Made by a program: the position numbers and the translations under genes
Origin: Kuschelorhynchus macadamiae
Lineage: Eukaryota > Arthropoda > Insecta > Coleoptera > Curculionidae
Assembly: GCA_030620095.1 (NCBI GenBank)
Contig: JAUTXW010002365.1
Location: forward strand, 371,832-435,831
Direction: 5' to 3'
Length of the DNA stretch: 64,000 nt
Shown here: positions 1 through 13,238 of the stretch, one piece after another
Layout: each line of letters opens with the position of its first letter
Numbering within the stretch: position 1 is the first letter of the stretch
Notes under the pieces: generated by a model
What the model saw: only the letters and a program-made list of their open reading frames with translations
What the model was told of the DNA's origin: nothing
Database searches by the model: none

Positions 1-525
1 ATAGCTAACGCATAAACCAAAAAAATTGATGATAATTTATGGCTTTTATATATTTTAGTTACTTTAGTCTGTGGGATTACAAATGCACAACCTACTCCAT
101 TAATAATTTTTAAACCGTCAGAATATATTTTATAGTAGGATTTAAACTGATCTAAAACTGCTTCTTCCAGATTTAAATAAGTAATGTTTAATGGGTTTTC
201 AAATAAGAAATAGTTATTCCTTTTCAGAATAATTTTTGTATTTCGCTGATGTAGTGAAAGCTTCAGCAAGGAGAGGGCTATTTTTATTGGACCAAAACGG
301 TAGTGTTGGGTTATCTATAGCTAATTTATTTATTCTATTTACAATGTTTTTAGGAATATCTCCGCTAATACTTTTCTCCCTGAAAATAATGGGTGTTCGC
401 CACACTCTGGCAGAAGCGCCTGAATTGACGTGGGTTGAAACGCTCCCGAAGTCAACCTCATAGCCTTATGTCGTAATACATTAATTTTTTTAAGGCGTGA
501 ATTTTAAGCAGCTGCATAAAATTTG

Positions 526-526
<1 letters not shown>
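1..526 (-). pseudogene. Jockey-type non-LTR retrotransposon ORF2 remnant (RT C-terminal part and RNase H)
   Basis: Reading down the minus strand, the segment encodes the region linking the reverse transcriptase thumb to RNase H in jockey-like LINEs. A block RLTSGAF...IQALLPECGE lies at about 400-458, close to the usual LRLATGAFRTTP...EAGE signature. It is followed by a helix-rich stretch ending in NRINKLAIDNPTLPF. An RNase H start, KIYSDG (about 112-129), then has GVGCAFVIP and KLSSIF...YAL, matching IYTDGSK...GAAFVI...KLP..IFTAEAYAI. The reading frame shifts at about 380-390, between GEHP and FREKSISG, so the copy is dead. The RNase H runs off the left edge of the window. The 5' side is lost at the TA tract at 527. 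Family level is secure; the exact clade (jockey or a relative carrying RNase H) is inferred. Confidence 0.8.

Positions 527-574
<48 letters not shown>
527..574. repeat. (TA)n microsatellite
   Basis: This is an uninterrupted TA dinucleotide run. It marks the upstream breakpoint of the LINE remnant to its left. Confidence 0.97.
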
Positions 575-577
<3 letters not shown>

Positions 578-1442
578 TAGGGAACGGTACTAATGAAAGC
601 TAGACCTAAATTGGTTTTTAGCTACACCAAGCTTTCGGTAATCTTTTTTACTCTTTTCATTTTTTTATCTTTTATGCACATAATTACACTGCTATGCAAC
701 TAAATTCAGATAACTTCTTGCGAAAAACAAACACCTTTTAAACTCTCCGCTATAATTTCCTCTGATTTTCGATTCGTATGTTGATATTAATTCTAGAGTC
801 CGAACGAAGTTGATTTTTTGGCCGAAGCCGATCCCGAACTGTGCCTGCCCTTTCGAAGCCGAAGGAATTCTATCCGCATGAGCAATTCGTAACATTTTGT
901 GGTTGTAAGTTGTTATACGATAGGCAAAATTTATTCGAGTTGTGTTTTTTAATACAATGGAAAAACTCATATATAAAAATAAAAACTAAAAATTTAAATT
1001 TTTTGACTAAAAATGATACTAAAAAAAATCGTTGTTTCTTTTGTTTCAACATACAATTTTTTTTCACCCAATAAGAGACAATCGGCAAATTTTTCGCCGG
1101 AACTTTCCTCGTAACATAGTTCACCACGTACATAAAACACAGTTTATATTTACATACATTAGGTAAAAACTTTAAATATAAATATTAATATGTGACGCTT
1201 TATTTCAATAAAGTTATAAATTAAAATTACTTATTTTTGTCGCCAAGTAAGCAAAGCTTACCTTATAAGAAAACTATCCTATAATTATAATTTATACAAT
1301 ATTTGTGAAGTTATTGCCAAATAAATATATTATATGTATACTATATAAATCGTATTATGTGTGTGAAGGAATACCTTACAATTTACCGATGTATTAAAAT
1401 TTATTTTATTTCATATTCATTTTGTATATATTTTAATATCAA
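575..1442. other. AT-rich stretch, no gene recognised
   Basis: A minus-strand open stretch at 692-970 (92 codons) and one at 870-1133 have no domain I recognise. The remainder is A+T-rich with no motif. Confidence 0.5.
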
Positions 1443-1681
1443 TAAATAAAAAAGGTTTTTTTAGACCTAGCGCCTATTATTAATATGGTAAATATTTTCA
1501 GATTTTAAAACCAAACCTTTAAAATAAATAAATTTAAATCTGAAATATTTTTAGGCAGTTAGTTGATTAATAACCTTTTACTATCGCGACAAAGTGTTAT
1601 AGGAAAATCAATAAATTACTTAACCTTTTCTCTAAGTACCTTTTTTAGAATAAATCAACAGAAACCCCGATTTTCATGTGA
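1443..1681 (+). repeat. Dispersed direct repeat, copy 1
   Basis: This segment recurs, with roughly 85-90% identity by eye, at 3321-3544 in the same orientation. Shared landmarks in order are TTTTTAGACCTAGCGC, GGTAAATATTTTCAGATT, TTTTTAGGCAGTTAGTTGAT, TACTATCGCGACAA, and CCCCGATTTTCATGTG at the end. Copy 1 has a few extra bases (TCTCTAAGTA) absent from copy 2. Similarity stops abruptly at TTTTCATGTG in both. No coding content was recognised. The pair could be terminal repeats of a short element or two insertions of one element. Confidence 0.85.
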
Positions 1682-2079
1682 ATTTGTTTTATTTACATAT
1701 CTAAAAATCATTCAGATTAAAGCAAATATATATTTTTTATCGCAACAACTTTTACCAAGTTCTTTGGACGTACTTACATGCATATATACATAAACCCTTC
1801 ATATATTCAAACATTTATTCACTTACCATACCTTTTTAAACAACATCATTGCTTCGATATCCAGTATACTATTTTTTAAATTTTGTTTTAATTTCTTGTT
1901 ATTTTATTTTAATTTTAATATTTTGATTATTTTGTATTTTTTATAAATTTATTTACATAATCTGTAAATAAATCAAATATCACATTTATTATTTACCTTC
2001 ATAAAAAGACGGTCTAGAAAATGGAATTTTACCGACTTTTTAAAGTTTTGTAGTTAAATCGACATGTTGTTATATACCT
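1682..2079. other. AT-rich spacer, nothing recognised
   Basis: This is low-complexity A+T-rich sequence between the first direct repeat and the RE-1 fragment. I see no gene or structured repeat. Confidence 0.5.
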
Positions 2080-2480
2080 AGGATTGACCAAATTTTACTA
2101 GTTCGTCCCCATTTCACGCTAATTTTTTTTGTAAAATTTCAACTTAATTGGACTAACTCGTCACCAAATCTTGACCAATTTTAAACCACTTGATTTTTGT
2201 GGAAAATTTTAGGTAAATTGGATTAGTATTTTTTAAATAATAATTTTCTTTAATATTTTGCTAGGCCACCATTTTGTTCTGCCATAAGCCGCTTAATTAA
2301 TTAATTAATTTTTGACCAAAATTTGTGGTCAATCGGATAAGTAGTTTTTTTAGATATGCCTCGAATAGATAGAAAGCCAGAACAACAAGTCGGCAACCTC
2401 AGACCCTGAAACGCGAAGATTTGAAAAATCTCGAAAGGTGATTTTTTTACCATTCCTTTTACTTTCCTAGTAAGAGTGTA
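2080..2480 (+). repeat. RE-1 composite repeat, internal and 3' fragment
   Basis: RE-1 is a name used only here. The fragment carries the family signatures: CCACCATTTTGTTCTGCC at about 2266, TTTTTGACCAAAATTTG followed by CAATCGGATAAGTAG, a degraded ATGCCTCGAATAGATAG box, ACCCTGAAACGCGAAGAT, and GGTGATTTTTTTACCATT at the end. It lacks the TCGGTAAATTTCC 5' end seen in other copies. Confidence 0.75.
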
Positions 2481-3320
2481 TAGTGTCGTAAAATCAATAT
2501 TTTAATTAACTAAATAGGCTAACATAAAAAAATATCAAAGAATACACATATCCTATGATACGTACAAAAAGCATTAGTCCTTACGCGGCCTAAGCAGCTT
2601 TTTCAAGGCAGATTAGAGCCCCAGGTAAACGCAAACGAGAAACATTCGAGCAGCATATAAGTATCAAAGTCAGTAAACAATCGCAACGCTTGTGTAATGC
2701 TGTAAAATCACAAATTTCGAAAGGACTTCTACAGTAAAAAATTCAAAACAAATACATAAGGCGCCAAAACAGAAAAAATAATTATAACTTCACGTTTCCT
2801 AAGCAACTCACGATGTGTTCCAAAAGTAAAAGGTACAAACCACTAAGTTTTTTTTTAAATAAACGTAAATTAAACTAAATCCTTAATAGAAGTTAGTAGA
2901 AACAAATAATCAATAAAATTCAAATTGCGCATTGTTCCCTATCACTTTCACTGTAGGCACAGATCATAAAATAATAGCAAAACAATTTTTCAAATTTTCA
3001 CCAGCTTATTACTTAATTTCAATGAACCATACATGGGCCTGGTTGACAAAAGTAAGAGGCCAATAGCGAGCGACTAATATAAACCTGAGTTCAACAAATG
3101 AAGCCACGGAAAGCTATACGTTTTCAGTGCCTTTTGTTAACTTCGCAGTAGATTTTCAAACAATAAAAAATTCAATAAACAAAATCAATAAGAAAGTGTT
3201 TTGAAACATCCTAAGAACATTTATAAGAAAATATTCAACCAAAAAGCCCTTTTAGGCATTTGAATCACAAAAATATCATTTAAACATATACAAACAAAAG
3301 CGATAACTAAAAAACATAAT
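2481..3320. other. No gene recognised
   Basis: This is mixed A+T-rich sequence with somewhat higher GC at 2580-2700 and 3030-3130. No open frame or repeat relationship was found within the window. Confidence 0.45.
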
Positions 3321-3544
3321 AAATAAAATGGTTTTTCTAGACCTAGCGCATATGATTAATCTGGTAAATATTTTCAGATTTTAAAACCAAACCTTTAAAA
3401 TAATTAAATCTGAAACATTTTTAGGCAGTTAGTTGATCAATAATTTTTTACTATCGCGACAATGTGTTATAGAAAAGCCAATAAATTACTTAATCTTTTT
3501 TACCTTTTTTAGAATAAATCAACAGACACCCCGATTTTCATGTG
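3321..3544 (+). repeat. Dispersed direct repeat, copy 2
   Basis: This is the second copy of the 1443-1681 repeat, same orientation, about 1.88 kb downstream. It shares the end points GACCTAGCGC and CCCCGATTTTCATGTG. Confidence 0.85.
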
Positions 3545-6500
3545 GTGAAAATTGGAAAAACACTCTTTGGAACCGAAGGAATTCGATATTTTCTATATTG
3601 AACAATAGAAGTTAAAATTAACTTCTTCAGAGAAGGTATGAACCTCAAAAGATGTTTAAACAATTACATTAAAGTAATTGCTAAACTTTGTCAGAGAATT
3701 CTGAATTTTGGCAAGCGCTTAAAATAATGGTTCAAGATAACAGAAAAATAATTAAAAAATTAAATCTCAATTTGGACGAACACGGACGTTCGGGAAAAAG
3801 GAACGCTCTGACGCTCAAAGGTGTTGCTCCTAGAGAAATTTGTTCGAATGATTAGACATCTCCAACGTGATTAGTCCAATTTGGATAAAACTGAGATTGG
3901 CCAAAAAAATGGTCTTTCAAACAGAAACTGCGTCTCTTGCCGTCGATAGAACTTCAAGAAGCTATATAGCGGGTTGTTTTCGAATACTAACACTTGCACA
4001 AAGCTAGCTATTAGAATGTAGAATCGCTCACAATGCTCATGATCAAGTTCCCTTGATATATTCACCAACAAGGTATTCACAAGAGAAAAGAAGATTGGCA
4101 AGTAAAATTTTAGCACGAAAACTAAACGTTTTCGTTCTACATCTTTCTTATTCGTGTATACCAAATAGAGCATGTCAATACCCCAACATTCCTGTTGGGC
4201 TTGTGAAACCAAATAAATACAAAGCAAGTCCGGCAGAAAGAGTTTAGTGAAATTATAACATCCTTAATACATTTTTTACTACTGCTCTGTGTAGTTTTTG
4301 GTAATTTTCTTTCTCTATGAGGTTTTGTGAATGCAAATAGTGCTTTTTTTTTGCAGTTTTAGGCCGGAACCATTATTTGTTTTCTCATCGAACGATTGTG
4401 TAATTTCATTCTTAAGAGCCAGTAGTTACTGAGGTATTATTTATTTATTAAATTTACCTAGTCATACAAAACCCGAATGCACTAACTTCTCAGTTATAAG
4501 ATGACATATGCAACAGTGAAACAATTTTTATTTTATAGGTATCACAATTACAAACTCTGTCAGTGCTATGAGTAAAACATAACTCGCGAACTAAGAGTTT
4601 TAATTGTTATGGAAACTAGATCTAATCTAACTACTAAACCTTTTTAGTGAACACGGGGCAAAATGTCTACATAGTTTCCATTACATCACAATGCATATCA
4701 CTTAAATATATTAGCGGTGTATTGCAGTGCCGTGTTCTGATTTTGCCTCTTATAGGTATAATTAGCGAATTTATTGATTAAATCTACGACGTGCAAGATA
4801 ATTTCGGATATGTAAAGTTCATTTAAGTTTGTAATTGGAAATTCAAAATTGGATCCTTAACTTAGTACATCAACTGCATAATCAGGAAGCCATATAGTAC
4901 TCAAAATTTCATGCTAGTCTTCTAACTTTTAATAAAAATATCATTTAGTTTTGTTCGTTTAAAGTTGGATTGGAATTCTTAATATTCTTTGTTTATATTC
5001 ATGAATGATTTCTAGTACACAAAATAATTATTTGATAGCAAATATTTAATTTTTCGGAAATATAATATTCCAAGTGTTACTATTAGCTCGCAATTAACAG
5101 TGAAATTAAAACTGATCGTCATTTGTTGGACGTATTTTTCTCTTACCAGCCTACGGTTTTTTTTGTTAAAGATAAATATCTTAATTGTAGTATACACAGT
5201 GTTTTCTAAAACATGTAGATTGTGCGAACATATTTAAGCCATGGAATCTTAAAATATTTAATTTCGTTTTATTTTGCTCAGAAAATGATGGTCTTTGATC
5301 AATTTTTAAAAATAAATTGGCAAAGACGATAAATAAAGATTTTTTGTGCATTCGTTTAGTTTAATGATAGCTTTCGATAATTCTGGTATTTTTTTATACT
5401 TAGTTTTTTACTTTCTTTGTTTAACATAATTTTACCTTAATAGCGATGTCTTAAATAAAAAAAATGTAACAGTTTCATACAGGGTGTCAAACAATTTGGA
5501 GCGCTAATATATCAATACTTTTGAATCAAACTGTAAAGAATAAATCAAAACATTCATATATTGCAACAAAGATACTTAGATAGAAATATTTTATTTTCTC
5601 AAAATATACAGTATCATAAGTACGGAATTTAAAGGGTCTTATCCAACTACGGAACAGATAGTAAAAAAACAACAAACATAAACAATTCTATGTTTTGTTA
5701 GATGCCATTATATATTAACACGAATTTGGAGCAATGTACCTAAGTTTTGCTTCTGCTACATCTCATAATTAATAATTTAACTTGACTATTTATCCTGTAA
5801 GGGCTTTATGAAAATATAATAATAACGAACTAGCTAAAATTGCCTATGTTGAATAATTTACTGATGAAGATAACCCGGACTGGTTATTGGTCTTTCAATA
5901 AACTGTTTTTTATTTCAGAAGTTAACTTTTTACCTTGCAACGTCTACACCAACGAATAGTATTAAAATGTATCATCACATGCAGATTTACAAATTCTAGA
6001 TTTAACACTTTAACAGAAATTAACACTGGCCTTGCTTTTAGCACTACTTCTGGTAGGTGTCGAAGCGGTAAGTAGTGTTTAGCCTGAATCGAAATCTTTA
6101 ACGACTATTAGCATCGTGATGCTTGAAACTGTTACGAATTTACATTAACACGCCAGAGAAAGAAAACTCCAATTATGGGCAGATATAAAAAAAAACATTC
6201 AAAAACAGAGACAGCGTATAAAGGAACTTAAAAGTTATTAGACTTGTGTTCACCAATGGATGATTAGCGAAACAAACTAAGTTGACTAACAAGAATTACT
6301 TACATGTTGATTTGGTGCAAGATGACTTGAACTTACCTATTCAAAGTCTGATAATTTGAATGTGAGGAATGTTCTCATATTTAAATTTAAAAAAAGCGAG
6401 CATTAAACAAAATGCTAAAGTTATTTTAAAATGCGATGGGAATAAATAATCACTTTCTCCTCAGGAAGAAACCGCCAAGAACTTTTGTCATTCTAGATGT

Positions 6501-6919
6501 AAAATATGAGAAATTCGTGCACATATCGCATATTATCCGTCACCTACCGATAATATGAATTACTCTGACGGGGTCAAAATATGCTCCAACTAAGAGACAG
6601 TTTGTTATAATTCTACAATGCCGCTGCTATTGCCTATATACATCCAGTTATTCTCCTACAAGTCAATGGCCGTTAGTATTATATTAGTGAAGTGCTACTA
6701 TTATTGTGGTACGTAGTGCTTGGGGTCAAATTCGACCCCGCGATTATAGTTATGATCAGTTATTATTATTATTATCATTATTACTTGATTTTTCGGTTTT
6801 AGAAAATCAAAATAAAGATTTCTGTGGTTACGATCAAAATTGATGGCGGGGCCTACTATTCTGAGCAAGTTATAGAATATTAGTAACACTAAGTGCGCTG
6901 AAAATGAGGCAAAGGGTGG
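3545..6919. other. Long A+T-rich interval, no gene recognised
   Basis: A plus-strand stretch at about 3695-3855 stays open for some 50 codons without a start codon or family match. A minus-strand frame at 3871-4227 (118 codons) has unconvincing composition. An ACAGGGTGTC motif at about 5480 resembles the widespread CAGGGTGTT repeat end of insect genomes, but no partner end was found. At about 6721 a short palindrome (GGGGTCAAATTCGACCCC) lies roughly 200 bp upstream of the piggyBac remnant and may be part of that element's terminal region. Confidence 0.4.
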
Positions 6920-8420
6920 AGACTGGCACATAAGTGATGGAGAAAGTGAATATAATATCCACCTCATCGATTTTGAGATTTCCAATTCAGAGTGGCAAAT
7001 AGATGATGGGGATTGTGCCGGTAACTATTCCTATGGAAAAAACACCGTTTCAAATGGTCAAAAACTCTACCAGCTAGTTTTAGAACACGACGACATAATT
7101 TAGTATTGCAACTGTCCAGTTTGAAAGGATCGGCTTTATTGAATAAAGCTGGTACTCATTTTAACCTTGGTTCTTACTGATAACTGAATAGATGCTGCAG
7201 AAAATTGTTGATCACACTAATGCACATATTTAAAAAAAAATTGCAAAATACGGTAGTACCGCAACATATGTAGGTCATGCGAATTTTTCTAAAATAAAAG
7301 CTTTTCTTGGATTGTTTTGTTTTGCAGGAGACTTCAAATCAAATCATGTTGATGTCTCGCTGTTTGCAAGAGATTGGATAGGCAGAACAATATTTAGAGC
7401 AACAATGTCCAATAAGCGTTCTGCCCCTTGGTGCTGCAATAAAATTTGATGATCTCGACACAAGAACTGAATGAATAGCCGCGAAAGATAATTTAGCGCA
7501 TATTTTAAAAATATTCCAGCAGTCCATAGATTATTGAAAATCCAATCCATGTGCTTATGTTGTGCCAAGAGACATAATTTAATAAATGCTTTTGCAGGCA
7601 AGACAAATGCTCATAATTATATCGAAAATTATATCTCGTGGAACTAGTTTTCCCAAACATCAGAAACCTTACATTGGTTTTAAATATCTCGGTATTATCA
7701 GAAAAAATAAGCGGGAATTCCCGAAGAATTCTTGCCATATTAAAGCCATAAAGGGTATCAGAAATTATGGATTTTTTAAAGATTTAACTTTGGCCTGTTA
7801 TGTTCCTAAAAAAAAGAAACAAATCGGTGTTTCTGCTATTTTCCATGCATCATCTTAGGGTAGTCGATCAGAGGAGAAGGAAACGGGGAATAATTTTATT
7901 CTATATACAATGCCACTAAAACTGTGGATGCTCTGAATCAAAAGTTCGCTTTGAACAGAACTGGAAGAAGGTGCAGAAGATGGCAATTTGGTATGCCATA
8001 TTGACGAATCTTCATGAATTATTGAGAATCGCAAATTCTGAAATAAAGATGTCCAGAAATATATTTATCAAATGCCTGAGTAGATCTCTAATTTATGATC
8101 ACCTTAAACATAGAGCTACATTATCGATATCAAGAAGCTTCCGACAGTTCGTATCTATGGTGCTTGATGAAAAAGATCCTCTTTCAGTTGCTGGCTCACA
8201 TAGACAGAATACACGTCAATAATGTAAGTTCTTACCTCGAAGTACCGACAATAAATATTTACAAGTATGCCCAGAATGCTCTAAGCATATTGGTAATGGT
8301 ACATTCACAGCACAGGATACTCTGTGTCGAAGACATAATATACTTGTTACTTGTTTATTATTCCTTTATATTTGTTTGAGAAGAAAATTCAATTTTCATC
8401 CCATTTTTGTTCTACGTGTT
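6920..8420 (+). pseudogene. piggyBac-family transposase pseudogene
   Basis: Pieces in several frames match the piggyBac transposase in order. They are an acidic N-terminus (SDGESEYN...DFEISNSEW) at about 6930-7010, KWSKTLPASFRTRRHNLV at about 7052-7110, and DFKSNHVDVSLFARDWIG then RTIFRATMS at about 7330-7410. Next come IKFDDLDTRTE, AYVVPRD, IRKNKREFPKNS at about 7705, YVPKKKKQIGV at about 7800, NATKTVDALNQKFALNRTGRR at about 7913, WQFGMPY/MAIWYAIL at about 7980, and a cysteine-rich tail VCPECSKHIGNG...CRRHN at 8265-8350. The block around the first catalytic aspartates is missing between AYVVPRD and IRKNKRE, by comparison with the family. There are many stops and frameshifts, so it cannot encode an active cut-and-paste enzyme. 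No intact TTAA-flanked terminal repeats were identified. Confidence 0.88.
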
Positions 8421-8657
8421 GTTTTTTACAGTATTCAAGACTTTTAATTTTATATGTGTTACACATTAGGTATTAGTAAGAGTAGATTCACAGTACAGAA
8501 TACTATGTGTCGAAGATGGAATATACTTGTTACTTGTTTATTATTCCTTTATATTTGTTTGAGATGAAAATTAAGGTTTCATCTTTTTTCCTTTTTGTTA
8601 TACGTGTTATTTTCTAGGATATCCAAAACTTTTTATTTTATACCTATTACACATTAG
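8304..8657 (+). repeat. 183-bp tandem duplication over the piggyBac C-terminus
   Basis: Copy 1 (8304-8486) and copy 2 (8487-about 8657) share TTCACAG.ACAG.ATACT, TGTGTCGAAGA, ATATACTTGTTACTTGTTT and a shared end TATTACACATTAG. The unit includes the last recognisable cysteine-rich codons of the piggyBac remnant and its 3' flank. Confidence 0.9.
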
Positions 8658-10384
8658 TTTAGACTCCTATCGAACTAAAAACGATAATGGAGTCATTTTT
8701 TTTTCTGTTTTTGATTAACTTTTCAAAATAATTTATTTGTAAAGCGTTTTTGGTATTTGTACGTATATTTGGCAATTTTTATTTTTGTGTTTGTTGAATA
8801 AAGGACCACAGCAAATCCAACAAGTTAAAAAACGATATGGCAGTAAGTTCCTTAGTAGCGTATTTGCAAAGTGCGTGGATCAGTTTTATGTACCCCCTCG
8901 TTGATTTAAACTGCAGTTTCAATAAAATTTATTATAAAATTTCTTTGTGTCAACGAATTATAATATTTATTTAAAATCTTTTTTTGTAACATAAGTCTTT
9001 TAATTTTTAAGAAAGTATTAGATATTTTAGTTAATTTATAAATGCCACTCTAAAAGGACAATCACGTCTTTCTCGTAATCTTTACATAATATACCTGTGG
9101 TTTAAAGGAAAAAGCTCTTATCTGCATCTAAATACACGGATTGCTTAGAATATAGACTATATCATATGCATATGTTTATAAAAGAAACCTATAATTTTGA
9201 CTTTTGTATATGGCAGTTTTTGAATAGTCATCATTTCTTATTTTGAACTGGCCTTCATTATTTTAACTACCACTTCTTTTTAGCAAATCTATACACCGAC
9301 TTCGATATAAAGGAAAAACAAAAAATTTAAAGGTCATGACAGCGACATTGTGGGTATGTAGCGCCATAGAGATATCTCTTAATGTCACTTCAGGTTAGTG
9401 ATCATGCCAAAAATTTTTTTTTAATTATCCCTAGACGGTTTGACATTTAAGAAAAATAATTGTATGTGTTAACAAGAGAAAGAGGGCATGCTATGCTTTA
9501 ACTTATATTATTCAAGCAATTGAGAAAATTGACCGACTCTTTAAAAAAATCTATTATTACTACTCCATTCAATTTGCAACAAAATATGTTTTTTGTATTT
9601 GCTACAAAAAAGTACATTAATAAAAACTAAAAATTTCAGAGTAGCCAAGGATACAATACCAACACGTATTTTCTCTTTGCGAAACCAAAATTAAGAGTTG
9701 AGTTCCTTTTGCTAATATTTTTCTAAAAAATACAAAAAGAAATAGTTTTCAATCACAAACTGATTGATGATTTTAATGATAATCATATATTCTTAACAAA
9801 GTCAAAATCATCCAATATTCTTATGTCGATAACTTCTGAAAACTAAAACATATATATTAAATGACGACTTACGCTTGATTAACATTTATATTTATTCAAA
9901 TAGGTTGACCCGTTTAAGAGATATTAAAGAAATACAATTAAGAAATGTATATATTTAACACCTTGTACTATAACTCGTTCTTACTGACAACGTTATTTTT
10001 TTAGTGATATTCCTGTTTAATTAGGAAATTGTTATTGTAGCCAAATATAAACAATTTTTTTTAATTGAGGGAAACTTACCTTATAATTTTAAATCTGTTA
10101 GAAACATCACAATATAATTAGTGCTATATATTCTTTTACATCTAAATAATGAGAAAAGTGTTATTCCTACATCATAACATATCCACACATCAATTCTATT
10201 TAGTTATAAAGGATAAAAGAAAGAAAGTAGATTAAAGTATATTTGCTAGAGAAAATGATATAAAGAAACCAAAAATGGTTCATCTTTCTATTTAATAATG
10301 TTCATATGAAACGTGCTTTGGCGCATAAAACGAGACTAATTTGTTGCCTGATCATTTGAGGAAATGAAATTTTACCTTAACGCT

Positions 10385-10386
<2 letters not shown>
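8658..10386. other. No gene recognised
   Basis: This is A+T-rich sequence. No open frame above 60 codons has recognisable content, and no internal repeat was detected. Confidence 0.5.

Positions 10387-10458
<72 letters not shown>
10387..10458. repeat. (TA)n microsatellite
   Basis: This is a TA run of about 70 bases with one TACA interruption at about 10424. Confidence 0.96.
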
Positions 10459-10459
<1 letters not shown>

Positions 10460-11235
10460 CAAACATTTAATATTGTTTACTTTTCTTGGGTATAGTTTTT
10501 TCTGTGAAAAGTTCATATTTCATTTTTGTATACTTAAACATATTTTTTATAAAATTTGATATAAAAAATATATATAAAAAAATATGTAAGCCGAACAAAA
10601 TAAAATATATTACATAATAATGAACAATTTTGAAGAAGTGTGTTAGAATGACATCATCGATGGTTTTTAAATGCTTATCAGTTATAGCGAAGTTTTGCAC
10701 CAGCTAAGTAGTAATATTTAAAAAGTCCCATAAATAAAACGAAAAAGCCCCAAGAAATGTAAATTAGAAAGTAATTTAGTCTCCTGATTAATAACAAACC
10801 AACTGCATGGAGGATTATTAAATACACAGTATAATTTCTGAAATATAATACCAACCGTATATGTAAAGCGCAAAACATAATATTTTGTTAACTAAGTTTC
10901 ATAAAATTTACGATTCCGAGGTACATTTCCAGCACTGCAAACTCTAGATAGAGTTAAGTAAACCAAAGTGTGCTTTTTGTTGGAAATGACGATTGTGTGA
11001 AATATGCATGCTAATATGGTGGATTCATTTTAAGTAAAAAGAGGTACAACAGTTTTTTTTATAAGGGGAAACATACGACAATACTTTATACGAACTTTTG
11101 ACGTGTCCATTCTAAGATTTTTATTGTTGAAAGGAGTATGTAGTATCTTCTGTTTTCGTCAATATAATCGATATTAGGATTTGTATGTTATTGGTCTATT
11201 TATTTGCCTGTGTTTTTTGCGAATCGTAGTTCTTA
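10459..11235. other. A+T-rich interval, nothing recognised
   Basis: Two minus-strand open stretches (10467-10700 and 10678-10878) are rich in F, I, Y and K as expected by chance in such sequence, and show no domain. Confidence 0.5.
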
Positions 11236-11300
11236 CTTCCTCGAAAGAGGTAAGTACTGTAATTGCAAACGAGCAACACTTGAGATATTTCCTCTTTTTG
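11236..11300 (-). repeat. RE-1 3'-end remnant
   Basis: TTACTTCCTCGAAAGAGGTA, then GTACTGTAATTGCAAACGAG and CACTTGAGATATTTC, resembles the 3' cap of the minus-strand RE-1 copy at 56826-56885. That copy has CCCTCGTAAAAGAGAAG, TATTGTAATCGTG and CACTCCGAGATTTT. The cap contains a small hairpin, CCTC-gaaa-GAGG. Confidence 0.55.
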
Positions 11301-13238
11301 TAGACTTTGATACTTAAAATTATCATTTCTTCATTTCCCTCTATCCGTAGGCAGCATAGCTTAAGAATTAGTTACTCGATTGCATGTTAATTTTCATAAT
11401 TAATAATAAAATTTATCTCACAGGTCATATCGTGTCGAACTGGTAACATGTTTGTTAAACTACAATATAGCGAATCGATATTTTCAAAAAAATTCGGTAT
11501 TCATAAATTGTTTATACAATTAACCTTGAATTTGACTCAAAAATAAAATGTAATAACTAATGCTCGGATTATATGCAAAATGCATTCATATTTAGTAAAG
11601 TATAGTATTTTAAAAATGTTTGCATATTTTTGTGCAAACAAAATGCAAATGTAATTTTTGCCTGTTATTTATTAGATAGGCATCTATATGTAACAGGGTT
11701 ATAGAGCGGTTATTTATAATACTTAAAATTTATTTCACTTATTGATTTGAGACATAGCGGGAAAACCTCGAACAACAGTAAACTGCAACAACGATGGTAT
11801 CTTCTTCTTGAATACATTTATTTTAACTAGCAAGTGGTTTATTTAAATAAAAAATTTGGTTTTTAAAAACAACTTAAAGATCTATTAACAAAAAATAAGG
11901 ATGTGAATTATTGTACAAAAATAATACTTAAAACTAATAACAAAAAAAAGTATTTAAATCTAGAAAATGACGGAATTACTTAATATCCCCAAAAATCTTG
12001 AAATAAAACATAAATTTAACTCTTGAAAATAAGTTACTCGCCAAATAAATCATAGAATGAAAATAAAATATCTTTGATAATCCTTCAACTTTAATAACCC
12101 ACTGTATACGTAAAGGCCCATAAGCCACCAAAAACGAAGAATTTAAAATTAACTCTAAAAAACAGAACTCTAACACAGACTGAATCTTGTTTTAGAAATC
12201 ATAAAAAAGGTCGACACCTAATTTGACAAGAACTGCCTCTCGTTGGTTGAAATGCATTGCGTTGTCATAGACGCAATTCGAACCTTTAATTAATAAATAC
12301 TTCGTAGGTGTCGCTTACAGTTCTACTTTATGTATGTAATTGAAAATAATTTATATTTTCGTCTAAATAGTATAATAGTACCTTCTATATAAATATCTAA
12401 AACTTAAACTAACTTACCAGCGTTCTGACTTAAAAAGATCATGGCAAAAAAAAAGAAAGGCAAAGAAAAACGCTCTAAGCCAATCTTTTCAGAAGGGAAA
12501 CAATGCTTACCAAAAAAATCATAGAATTTTTGAAACGCCTTCTATTATAAAATATTCTATTGTATTTTTAAGATAGTAAATTTACAATTAATTTTAATTG
12601 AATCGAACCAAATAAAATGTTTCAATTATTATTAGCTTTATCTTAAATGAAGGCTTTCTACGCCGCAGGTCCGTATGGGACCATGAACTCTCGAAAGGGA
12701 GGCATAGACGTTTACCACTTAAGAAGGTTTATCTATACATAAATGTATCTATATAGTCTAGAAGATAGCGTTTAAGATAAATGATATTTATTATTTTGTT
12801 TAGATTTTAAAAACTCTCAAAACTAATATTAGATAGCTCTACTTTAACGACTTTTTTGAAATACTCATGTTTAGCATTTTTCATGAGAAAAAAATAAATT
12901 AAGAATTTACATACTCTGTTTTATTGGTATAATCTATTCCGTTACATATAATATTTGAATTGTTCAGTAAAAAATATGTCATTGGAGTAAACCCATCGGT
13001 AAAACCCATTCCAAACATTTTATCGTATTAAGTAGGCGGAATTCTGAGGTCTGAGATTTTCCTTCTCGTAATAGCGCCGTTCACCACACCAAATACTCTT
13101 TCTTAATATCAGTTACATTTAGCCGTTGACTTAGATGTAAGCTATTTACCCTAAGAAGTGTATTATCAAGTAAATGTCTATCACAGTAGTATTATGGATA
13201 AAACCTTATCTGGAATTAACATTTCAAAGTGATAGTGT
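11301..13238. other. No gene recognised
   Basis: This is A+T-rich sequence. A GC-richer island at about 12660-12710 (CCGCAGGTCCGTATGGGACC) has no assignment. Confidence 0.45.

Noticed and set aside
3695..3855. Open plus-strand stretch containing NLDEHGRSGKRNALTLKGVA.
   Set aside because: It looks less random than average, but it is short, lacks a start and matches no family I know.
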